Assembly (NCBI GenBank): GCA_965212145.1
Contig: CBDBUY010000009.1
Span: 186,001-250,000 of the forward strand
DNA: 64,000 nt
Origin: JAAEPI01 sp965212145
GTDB taxonomy: Bacteria; Bacteroidota; Bacteroidia; Cytophagales; Cyclobacteriaceae
Reading direction: 5' to 3'
Shown: positions 53,417-60,811 of the stretch, piece after piece
How the letters are laid out: every line of letters begins with the position of its first letter
Numbering within the stretch: position 1 is the first letter of the stretch
The notes under the pieces: generated by a model
Told to the model about the DNA's origin: nothing
Seen by the model: only the letters and a program-made list of their open reading frames with translations
The model's database searches: none
Translations under genes and position numbers: made by a program

Positions 53417-54396
53417 TGACGAAAGTTTCGGTCGTCATTCTGAATTTCAACGGGAGGGACTTTCTGGAAAAGTTTTTACCCGGATTTTTGTCGACCGATG
53501 CAGAGATCGTGGTGGCAGACAATGCGTCCACTGATGATTCAGTGAATCTTTTAGAAGCTCAATTCCCGACCGTCCGATTAATTCAGTTCGAAGAAAATCA
53601 TGGATTTACTGGCGGATACAATCTGGCCATCCAGCAGATAGCAGCGGAGTATGTAGCCATTGTCAATTCAGATATTGAAGTGACAGAAGATTGGCTGGAT
53701 CCACTCGTTAGTTTCCTGGACAATCATGCTGAGTATGCCGCTGTTCAACCTAAAATCAAGTCTTACGATCAAAAAGATCATTTCGAATATGCCGGAGCGG
53801 CAGGAGGTTTTGTAGATGCCATGGGATATCCTTTTTGTAGGGGTAGGATATTTGATACGATCGAGAAGGACACAGGTCAATACGACGACCCGTCCGATGT
53901 AGATTGGACATCTGGTGCTTGTATGCTCATGCGAACGAAGGTTTTCAAGGAAAGTGCCGGGTTTGATAAGCGATTCTTTGCACACATGGAGGAAATAGAC
54001 CTCTGCTGGAGATTAAGATCAAAAGGCTGGAAATTCGCCTGTGTGCCGTCTAGTGTGGTTTACCATGTGGGAGGAGGCACATTGAACAAAACCTCTCCGA
54101 GAAAGACCTACCTGAATTTTCGCAATGGCCTTTCTCTTCTGGTCAAAAACATGCCCATGAGTCATTTTTGGTGGAAACTGCCTTTTCGATTGGTTTTGGA
54201 TGGATTGGCGGCTGTGAAATTTGCTTTTGAGTCATCTCCGGCTCATATGATTGCCGTTCTTAAGGCACATTTTCATTTTTATTGCAGAATTCCTTCGTTG
54301 GTTAAATCTCGAGTTAGGGGTTCAGCACCAAGAAGTACCTGGATTGTCTGGCAATACTTTGTTAAGTCAAAAAAGAGATATTCGGATCTGGATTAA
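53413..54396 (+). CDS. GT2 family glycosyltransferase (rhamnosyltransferase-like)
   Basis: 327 residues. VSVVILNFNGRDFLEKFLP, ADNASTDDSV, AIVNSDIEVTEDWL (the DxD site), WTSGACMLMRTKVF, and the acidic base motif MEEIDLCWRLRSKGW are those of the wbbL/rhamnosyltransferase branch. Acts at the cytoplasmic side of the membrane in polysaccharide assembly. It overlaps the ybaB stop by 4 bases (coupled), and its stop shares TTAA with the convergent PspC gene. Confidence 0.9.
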   Translation: MMTKVSVVILNFNGRDFLEKFLPGFLSTDAEIVVADNASTDDSVNLLEAQFPTVRLIQFEENHGFTGGYNLAIQQIAAEYVAIVNSDIEVTEDWLDPLVSFLDNHAEYAAVQPKIKSYDQKDHFEYAGAAGGFVDAMGYPFCRGRIFDTIEKDTGQYDDPSDVDWTSGACMLMRTKVFKESAGFDKRFFAHMEEIDLCWRLRSKGWKFACVPSSVVYHVGGGTLNKTSPRKTYLNFRNGLSLLVKNMPMSHFWWKLPFRLVLDGLAAVKFAFESSPAHMIAVLKAHFHFYCRIPSLVKSRVRGSAPRSTWIVWQYFVKSKKRYSDLD

Positions 54397-54614
54397 TAAT
54401 ACCAGAGCGTATTATGTCTTCGGCGAAGCATTTTTCGGAAGCTCATAACAAATGCAAGACCGAGATAAATGATAATCGGTGAACCGAACGTCAAGAATGA
54501 GGCATAAATGAAATACAATCGAATGTTGGAAGTGGGAATTCTAAACTTTTCCCCTAGCCTCGTACAAACACCGAAAGCGTATTTCTCAAAAAAAGCCTGT
54601 AGACGAGCTATCAT
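54393..54614 (-). CDS. PspC domain protein
   Basis: 73 residues: short N-terminal helix, FGVCTRLGEKFRIPTSNIRLYF, then a membrane helix with LTFGSPIIIYLGLAFVM. This is the PspC-type envelope stress module. In longer PspC proteins the second part continues; here the whole protein is one domain. Function in membrane stress response is inferred from the family. A -7-like box TAAATTCG (54619-54626, minus) lies just before it. Confidence 0.83.
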   Translation of the reverse strand: MIARLQAFFEKYAFGVCTRLGEKFRIPTSNIRLYFIYASFLTFGSPIIIYLGLAFVMSFRKMLRRRHNTLWYY

Positions 54615-54745
54615 CCTGCGAATTTACGATTTATTAATGTTTATCTAACTATTTCTATCTCAGGTATTACGTAATACTTTGTTTAATATTGCACTCCTTT
54701 TTTAGGACTGAAAAATTGAATAATACAAAAAACCATTTAACCAAG

Positions 54746-56524
54746 ATGAAAAATCTTAGATTAGTTTTTACTGGTCTTATCGGTGCGGCCCTTATGTCGG
54801 GTTGCGCGCTTAGCCAGATGGTCAAGGTTGCCAAAGATTCCAACCTAACTGTAACTCCCAATCCTTTGGAAGTGCATGGTGGGAAGGTGAAGCATGACTT
54901 GTCTGCAACATTGCCTCCAAAAATCCTTCCTTCGGGAAAAGTGTACACCATGTATACTGCTTACAAGTACGGAGATCAATCCGTAAGTGTAGGTGCTGTT
55001 GAGCTGAGAGCTGAAGATTATCCAAACAGCAAGACAACTTCTACCCCAATCAATGAGAGCTTCTCTTTTGATTACGTTGAAGGAATGAATCCAGGACAAT
55101 TGGTTCTTTTCGGAGAGGCAAAGGATCCTAAAAACGGTAAAACAAAATTGACGGACACACTTGCGATTGCTCAGGGTTTAATTCTTACTTCTACGCTTGC
55201 TCAGGACGTGGCATACAGCTCGTTCGCAGAACATGGTTATGTAGAAAGAGAAGAACTTATCCCTACACGAGTTAATTTCTTTTTCGATCAAGGACGCTCG
55301 ACTATGAACATGAGCCTGGCTGTTGACGGAAAGAAAAACAGAGACAAGAATGAAGAACTTTCAGCTTTCATCGCCGAGAAGAATGTGACTAGAACTGTAA
55401 CGATCACTGGTACTCACTCTCCAGAAGGTACTGAAACAATCAACACGGACCTTGCTGCAGAAAGAGCGAAGCAAATCGAGAAGATTTACAGAAGACAAAT
55501 GAAAAAGTACGATTATATGGGCATGGCGGATAGCATCAAGTTTATCCAAAAGCCGATCGTGCAAGATTGGTCAGGGTTGAAAAGTGCGCTTGCTTCTTAT
55601 GATGGAATCTCTGCTGAGTCTAAAACTCAGATGAATCGAATCATCAACGGAACTGGTTCTTTTGAGGACAAAGAAAAAGAGCTTCAGAAAGTCGACGGAT
55701 ACGACAAAGTATTTGATGAAGTATATCCAGCGCTTCGTTCAGCTCAAACGGAAATCTTAACGGTGAAGCCAAAGAAAACGCCGGCTGAGATTTCTGTTCT
55801 TGCAAAGCAAATCGTGGCTGGTGAAGCAAATGCCGATACGCTTAGCATGGAAGAAATGCTTTTTGCTGCCACATTGACTCCTTCATTGACTGAAAAAGAA
55901 GGTATCTACAAAGCTGCTACTAAGAAAGGCGAGTCGTGGATTGCTCACAACAACCTTGCTGCTACGTACATCGAGATGGCGCTTGCAGGCGATGCGAGCA
56001 AAGCTGAGGATGCTTTGACACAACTTGAAATTGCTTCTAACTTGAAAGGAAGTGCTTCTCATGTTACTGCCAATATGGGTGCAGCTTACATGATCCAAAT
56101 GGAATACGATCAGGCATATGGTGCGCTGAACGATGCGTCTACCAATGACAACACTGTAAATGCAAAGGTGAACAGCATGAAAGGTGCATTGGAGACTAAA
56201 AATGCTGATTACGAAGCTGCTAAGACTTCTTTTGGCGCAGCTCAGAAGGACGGCAAATCAAACATCAACAAGGGTCTTGCTTACCTTTTGACAAAGGACT
56301 ATACGCAAGCAAACAATGCCTTCGATGCTGCTAAAGATGATGAAGGTGCTTCAGCTCTTGCTTATTACTTGAGTGCGGTGACTGCTGCGAGACAAGGAGA
56401 CGCGAATGCTGTTCAGAGTAACCTTACTGAATCAGTGAAAGCAAATCCTGACATGAAGCAAAAAGCTCTAAGCGATCTTGAGTTTAGAAATTTTGCAGAT
56501 CAGGTAGCTGCTGCGGTGCGATAA
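54746..56524 (+). CDS. OmpA-like / TPR envelope lipoprotein, probably highly expressed
   Basis: 592 residues from ATG 54746. Lipobox LMSGC (near residue 18); a beta-rich N-terminal domain; an OmpA-like part (VNFFFDQGRSTMN to about residue 260; ITGTHSPEGTETINTDLAAERA); then TPR-type repeats (about 400-590; AHNNLAATYIEMALAGDA, TANMGAAYMIQMEYDQAYGAL). The combination suggests a peptidoglycan-associated envelope lipoprotein. Codon choice is strongly biased (many GCT, CTT, AAG, AAC), unlike most neighbours, and a good terminator follows, both of which suggest high expression. Confidence 0.82.
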   Translation: MKNLRLVFTGLIGAALMSGCALSQMVKVAKDSNLTVTPNPLEVHGGKVKHDLSATLPPKILPSGKVYTMYTAYKYGDQSVSVGAVELRAEDYPNSKTTSTPINESFSFDYVEGMNPGQLVLFGEAKDPKNGKTKLTDTLAIAQGLILTSTLAQDVAYSSFAEHGYVEREELIPTRVNFFFDQGRSTMNMSLAVDGKKNRDKNEELSAFIAEKNVTRTVTITGTHSPEGTETINTDLAAERAKQIEKIYRRQMKKYDYMGMADSIKFIQKPIVQDWSGLKSALASYDGISAESKTQMNRIINGTGSFEDKEKELQKVDGYDKVFDEVYPALRSAQTEILTVKPKKTPAEISVLAKQIVAGEANADTLSMEEMLFAATLTPSLTEKEGIYKAATKKGESWIAHNNLAATYIEMALAGDASKAEDALTQLEIASNLKGSASHVTANMGAAYMIQMEYDQAYGALNDASTNDNTVNAKVNSMKGALETKNADYEAAKTSFGAAQKDGKSNINKGLAYLLTKDYTQANNAFDAAKDDEGASALAYYLSAVTAARQGDANAVQSNLTESVKANPDMKQKALSDLEFRNFADQVAAAVR

Positions 56525-56545
56525 TTAAGAATTTGATAATCTTAT

Positions 56546-56575
56546 ACCCCGTCTCGTCAGAGTCGGGGTTTTTTT
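56546..56575 (+). terminator. Strong rho-independent terminator
   Basis: Stem ACCCCG(T)CTC / GAG(T)CGGGGT (one T-T mismatch, 4-base loop) followed by seven T. It closes the OmpA/TPR lipoprotein gene before pdhB. Confidence 0.9.
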
Positions 56576-56629
56576 ATGTCAAATCCCCTCGCATGGTTTA
56601 ATTTAGCGACTCCAAAAAATCACTGATCC

Positions 56630-57610
56630 ATGAGAGAAATTCAATTCAGAGAAGCACTAAGAGAAGCCATGAACGAGGAAATGCGTCGAGACGAAAACGT
56701 ATTTCTGATGGGTGAAGAAGTAGCTGAGTACAATGGCGCTTACAAAGTAAGTCAAGGTATGCTGGATGAATTTGGAGCAAAACGTGTGATTGACACGCCG
56801 ATTGCTGAGCTGGGCTTTGCAGGAGTAGGTGTAGGCGCAGCAATGAATGGTCTGCGACCGATTATTGAGTTCATGACCTTCAATTTCTCTCTTGTTGCAA
56901 TTGATCAGATCATCAATGGTGCCGCCAAGATGATGTCCATGTCCGGAGGCCAGATCAATGTGCCGATTGTGTTCCGGGGACCAACAGGTAATGCCGGACA
57001 GTTGAGCTCGCAGCACTCTCAGAATTTTGAAAACTGGTATGCTAATACGCCAGGGCTAAAAGTTGTCGTCCCTTCGAATCCATACGATGCGAAAGGACTG
57101 CTAAAAACATCTATCCGAGACAATGACCCTACCATCTTCATGGAGTCAGAGTTGATGTACGGGGATAAAGGCGAAGTGCCTGAGGAGGAATACTTATTAC
57201 CACTTGGTCAAGCCAATGTAGTTCGCGAGGGATCAGATGTGACTTTGGTCTCATTTGGCAAGATGATGAAAGTAGTGGATCAAGCCGCCGAAGAACTTGC
57301 CAAAGAAGGAACGAATGCCGAAGTAATTGATCTTCGAACTGTCCGGCCGATAGATTATGCCACTGTGGTAGAGTCTGTGAAGAAAACGAACAGGCTGGTT
57401 ATCGTAGAAGAAGCATGGCCATTGGCATCTATTTCGACAGACCTTAGCCATCACGTTCAGAGCCAGGCATTTGACTACTTAGATGCGCCTGTAACCAGGG
57501 TTAATAGTAAGGATGTTCCAGTGCCTTACGCACCTACCTTGCTCGAGGAAGTCCTGCCGAATGTTCAGCGCACCATTGAGGCGGTGAAGGCGGTTAGATA
57601 CGCGGATTAG
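56630..57610 (+). CDS. pdhB: Pyruvate dehydrogenase E1 component subunit beta
   Basis: 326 residues. Start MREIQFREALREAMNEEM; LMGEEVAEYNGAYKVSQG, the conserved pattern DTPIAELGFAGVGVGAAM and FRGPTGNAGQLSSQHSQ match the beta chain of pyruvate dehydrogenase E1 (transketolase pyrimidine and C-terminal domains). With E1 alpha it binds thiamine diphosphate and decarboxylates pyruvate. No E1 alpha or E2 gene is within the window, so the complex is split on the chromosome. Confidence 0.95.
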   Translation: MREIQFREALREAMNEEMRRDENVFLMGEEVAEYNGAYKVSQGMLDEFGAKRVIDTPIAELGFAGVGVGAAMNGLRPIIEFMTFNFSLVAIDQIINGAAKMMSMSGGQINVPIVFRGPTGNAGQLSSQHSQNFENWYANTPGLKVVVPSNPYDAKGLLKTSIRDNDPTIFMESELMYGDKGEVPEEEYLLPLGQANVVREGSDVTLVSFGKMMKVVDQAAEELAKEGTNAEVIDLRTVRPIDYATVVESVKKTNRLVIVEEAWPLASISTDLSHHVQSQAFDYLDAPVTRVNSKDVPVPYAPTLLEEVLPNVQRTIEAVKAVRYAD

Positions 57611-57620
57611 ATGACAGAAC

Positions 57621-58005
57621 ATGAAGTCTTCATGTCTTCTTTGTATACTGACTCTGATAATCACATCATGTAATAATGATTCTGATAGAGTCTCTCGTAA
57701 AGGAGAGCTTCCTGATCGACCGGATGGAAATTATCTGATACTCTCGACTAATTAGATTAAGCTTTCATCTGATCCAAATAGCGTCGGATTTAGTATCAAG
57801 TAATGTGAACTGGGAAATAGAAGTCCCTGAATCTTTAGATTGGATAGGAGCAAATAAGACAAGCGGGGTGGGTGACGCGATTATTTTCTTGGAGGTTAAG
57901 GAGAACCCTGATCAAACTAGATCCGCTAGCTTTTTCATTAAAACTGAAATGTTTACTAATACTCTGGAAATCATTCAGGTGGATGAGGATTCAGAAAGCT
58001 GGTAA
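57621..58005 (+). pseudogene. Decayed lipoprotein with a BACON-like domain
   Basis: ATG 57621 opens a clear lipoprotein signal (MKSSCLLCILTLIITSC, lipobox ITSC) in frame 0. It is stopped by an in-frame TAG at 57753. Readthrough would give KLSSDPNSVGFSIK, then TAA. In frame 1 from about 57795 the reading continues as VSSNVNWEIEVPESLDWIGANKTSG, VGDAIIFLEVKENPD and SASFFIKT, ending at 58005. This series of NW...W...SG and N..Q/RSASF patterns is that of BACON domains, which occur after lipoprotein signals in Bacteroidota. So one gene is present in two frames with one stop and one frameshift. The part in frame 1 was an open reading frame from GTG 57805, but I think it is not an independent gene. 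Confidence 0.55.
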
Positions 58006-58008
58006 GCC

Positions 58009-58812
58009 CTACTTTAACCATAATTCATAATCCCAATAATCGAATTCCGCTCGAAGGAATTTGATGTTTCTGAGGCTGTCCACTCGGTAGCTTTTTCTAT
58101 GCTTATGAAAATGGATTGGAAGTTTCTGCCAGAAGGAAACATTTTCGATTAGGGCATATGTTGGTGCGTGATAAACCATTGACTCAAGGAACTTCCCATC
58201 TTCCGTATCAAAGTAATACCACCAAGAGTCTTTGGTTGAATGATTGATGTATTCTTTCGGATTGTAAGTAGCAGAGATTGTAAATGCCTGTTTACCTTTT
58301 TTTGTTTTTGTAAGTCCCTGGTATTCTAAAGTGGTTCCGACATCTAAGAGTTTAAATGGCTGTGCTAACACATAGACTGCACTCATTACGCTTTCCTTTA
58401 TCGCGGAAGTGTTTTCTTCAATTAAGGAATCTCCTGAATATTTCTTTGCGGATCCTCCTTGATATTCAATCCTTCTATTTTCTTCATCTTCCAACCAGGT
58501 TATAGTTGCTTTGAATCGTGGTTTGAACGTGAAGAAATGTTCTTGCGTCACCTCAGATTCTTTGGTGCCGTCTTCTAGATAGAGAATCGACCTTTTTAGG
58601 TATCTCATTGAATCGAGAGCCTTCCAATTCGCCCATCCACCGGCTGCCTCAATGGCTTGCGTTAGAACCTGCTCAACTTTCGCGTCAACAGGTTCCTTGA
58701 ATTCAATTCTTATAGCCTTGGTGTCACGTTGTTGACTGGACCTATCTCTTTGAGAACAGCCTGATATCAGTGTGATGATCAAAAAAAGTACAGCAGTAGA
58801 TTTATTGACCAC
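58009..58812 (-). CDS. Lipoprotein, LolA-like or DUF6503-type fold (uncertain)
   Basis: 267 residues with lipobox LITLISGC (near residue 19). The mature part begins QAIEAAGGWANWKALDSMRYLKRSI, the pattern of beta-barrel-like envelope lipoproteins that bind lipids (LolA/LppX-type, or DUF6503 in Bacteroidota), then LDDGTKESEV-type strands and late FLRAEFDYWDYELW. No enzyme motif seen. It lies directly downstream of ffh (13 bases) and may be in the same transcript. Confidence 0.72.
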   Translation of the reverse strand: MVNKSTAVLFLIITLISGCSQRDRSSQQRDTKAIRIEFKEPVDAKVEQVLTQAIEAAGGWANWKALDSMRYLKRSILYLEDGTKESEVTQEHFFTFKPRFKATITWLEDEENRRIEYQGGSAKKYSGDSLIEENTSAIKESVMSAVYVLAQPFKLLDVGTTLEYQGLTKTKKGKQAFTISATYNPKEYINHSTKDSWWYYFDTEDGKFLESMVYHAPTYALIENVSFWQKLPIHFHKHRKSYRVDSLRNIKFLRAEFDYWDYELWLK

Positions 58813-58825
58813 TATTGCTGGTGTT

Positions 58826-60151
58826 TTACCGTCCCCCCATTAGCCCCTGTAAAGCCTTGGCTCCACCCATCTTGTTCATAGACTTCATCATCTTGCGCAT
58901 TTGTTCAAACTGCTTGAGCAGTTGATTGACCTCCTGTACAGATGTACCACTTCCACTTGCAATTCTCATTTTCCGTGAACCGTTCATAATCTCAGGATTC
59001 GCTCGTTCACTGGGAGTCATGGATTTGATGATTGCCTCGATCGGTTTCAAGTCATTGTCGTCTATATCAATGTCTTTAATCGCTTTGCCAACCCCCGGGA
59101 TCATACCCATTAGGTCTTTCATGTTGCCCATCTTCTTGATCTGCTCCATTTGCTTGAGGAAGTCATCGAAATCAAACTTATTCTGCTTGATCTTCTTGTT
59201 GATGCGTCGGGTTTCTTCCTCGTCGAAGTTTTGCTGTGCTTTCTCCACGAGTGACACTACATCACCCATCCCCAAGATCCGACTAGCCATTCTGTCCGGG
59301 TGAAAGACGTCCAGAGCGTCCATCTTTTCACCGGTACTGATGAACTTGATTGGCTTCTCCACTTCCTTACGGACAGAGAGGGCCGCACCACCTCTTGTAT
59401 CACCATCTAGTTTCGTAAGAACTACACCATCGAAATTGAGTCGTTCATTGAAAGTCTTGGCCGTGTTTACCGCGTCCTGACCAGTCATGGCATCCACTAC
59501 GAAGAGTGTTTCCGCAGGATCAAGGGCGCTCTTTAGATCCGAGATTTCATTCATCATCTGCTCGTCCACAGCCAATCGACCCGCCGTATCCACGATGATC
59601 GAACGCTTGCCATTTGCCTTAGCATATTTGATGGCGTTCTTGGCAATCTCGACCGCATTCTTATTGTCGGGCTCGGCATAAACTTCCACGCCCACCTGCT
59701 CCCCCAAAACTTTCAATTGATCAATCGCCGCAGGTCGGTAAATGTCACAGGCAGCTAGGAGAACGGTACGACCCTGTTTCTTGAAATTGGCCGCTAACTT
59801 ACCTGAGAAGGTTGTCTTACCAGAACCCTGTAGACCTGAGATCAAAACGACATGAGGATTGCCGTCCATATTGATGGGAACGCTGGTTTCACCCATGAGT
59901 TGGGTGAGTTCTTCCGAAACAATCTTAGTCAATAACTGACCTGGAGAGACAGAAATGAGTACGTCACGCCCAAGAGCTTCCTCCTTGATTTTGTCAGTGA
60001 CTTCCTTAGCAACTTTATAATTTACGTCAGCATCCACCAAGGCACGTCTGATTTCCTTGACGGTGGTTGCCACATTGATTTCAGTGATTTTCCCTTGGCC
60101 TTTTAGGTTTTTGAAGGCCCGATCCAGTTTTACACTAAGATTATCAAACAT
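58826..60151 (-). CDS. ffh: Signal recognition particle protein (Ffh)
   Basis: 441 residues. N domain, then GTPase G domain with the P-loop GLQGSGKTTFSGKLA, DTAGRLAVDE, TKLDGDTRGGAALS and, at the end, the methionine-rich M domain (NMKDLMGMIPG, QMRKMMKSMNKMGGAKALQG). It binds signal sequences and 4.5S RNA and brings ribosomes to the membrane. No 4.5S RNA gene is nearby. The promoter box TAACTTTG (60173-60180) lies 21 bases upstream. Confidence 0.97.
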   Translation of the reverse strand: MFDNLSVKLDRAFKNLKGQGKITEINVATTVKEIRRALVDADVNYKVAKEVTDKIKEEALGRDVLISVSPGQLLTKIVSEELTQLMGETSVPINMDGNPHVVLISGLQGSGKTTFSGKLAANFKKQGRTVLLAACDIYRPAAIDQLKVLGEQVGVEVYAEPDNKNAVEIAKNAIKYAKANGKRSIIVDTAGRLAVDEQMMNEISDLKSALDPAETLFVVDAMTGQDAVNTAKTFNERLNFDGVVLTKLDGDTRGGAALSVRKEVEKPIKFISTGEKMDALDVFHPDRMASRILGMGDVVSLVEKAQQNFDEEETRRINKKIKQNKFDFDDFLKQMEQIKKMGNMKDLMGMIPGVGKAIKDIDIDDNDLKPIEAIIKSMTPSERANPEIMNGSRKMRIASGSGTSVQEVNQLLKQFEQMRKMMKSMNKMGGAKALQGLMGGR

Positions 60152-60172
60152 ATCTTTTCCTCAATTTGGCTG

Positions 60173-60180
60173 CAAAGTTA
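60173..60180 (-). promoter_or_regulatory. ffh promoter -7 box
   Basis: TAACTTTG on the minus strand, exact TAnnTTTG, 21 bases before the ffh ATG. A TCG, not TTG, lies at the usual -33 distance. Confidence 0.48.
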
Positions 60181-60267
60181 TCAAATTCACACGGGGCAGT
60201 TTTCGAAAATGGCGGCAACCTTTTGTGGGAATCAGAGTTTATTGAGAACCACTAAATACTTACGAAA

Positions 60268-60744
60268 ATGCAAAAACTCAAAATGCTCACAATGGTGGCC
60301 TTTTTCACTTTAGGAACTGCGGCCATCGGACAAAACAAGGTGACGGACAAAGCGTTGATCGGTACATGGAAAATGACCATCAATTCCGAAAGTGTGATGA
60401 AGGAGATCAAAAAAGAGGCGGATAAAGAGGATAATTTATTTGCTAAAGTGATCCTGAATTCCGTTGGCGGACTGGTGGATGGTGTGATACGGAACCTCGA
60501 TATCTATATGACTTTTGAAAGAGATGGTGATGCGAAAATTCTCATCGATGCATTCGAAGAATCTAGTCAAGAGGAAGACTCAGATTGGTACATTAAGAAT
60601 GGAAAACTATTTATCCGAGACATCAAGAAGGGGGATAACATCGATTGGGACTCCAATGATTACTGGGTTATGAAGGACGGTGTACTATACCTGGAAACCG
60701 ATGAAGAAGTAGAAGTATATATGGTCAAAATGGACAGGAAATAA
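60268..60744 (+). CDS. Small secreted hypothetical protein (lipocalin-like)
   Basis: 158 residues, signal peptide MQKLKMLTMVAFFTLGTAAIGQ. The mature part begins LIGTWKMTINSESVMKEI, the GTWK start known from lipocalin-like domains, with strands ILIDAFEESSQ, DWYIKNGKLFIRD and YWVMKDGVLYLET. No enzyme motif. A bidirectional terminator follows. The exact family is uncertain. Confidence 0.75.
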   Translation: MQKLKMLTMVAFFTLGTAAIGQNKVTDKALIGTWKMTINSESVMKEIKKEADKEDNLFAKVILNSVGGLVDGVIRNLDIYMTFERDGDAKILIDAFEESSQEEDSDWYIKNGKLFIRDIKKGDNIDWDSNDYWVMKDGVLYLETDEEVEVYMVKMDRK

Positions 60745-60761
60745 ATTTGGTCTAGGAAAAG

Positions 60762-60789
60762 AAAAGGGAAGCTTATCAGCTTCCCTTTT
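60762..60789. terminator. Bidirectional terminator
   Basis: An 11-bp stem, AAAAGGGAAGC / GCTTCCCTTTT, with a 6-base loop and T runs on both sides, between the lipocalin-like gene and hppA. Confidence 0.88.
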
Positions 60790-60811
60790 TTGTTGTGTTT
60801 TGAATCTGAGG

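Noticed and set aside
54670..54690. TACTTTG near the OmpA/TPR lipoprotein as a promoter box
   Set aside because: It lacks one base of the spacing in TAnnTTTG; not good enough to list.
57805..58005. GTG-started open frame as an independent 66-residue protein
   Set aside because: The protein begins in the middle of a BACON-like domain, and the lipoprotein signal that belongs to it is present upstream in another frame.
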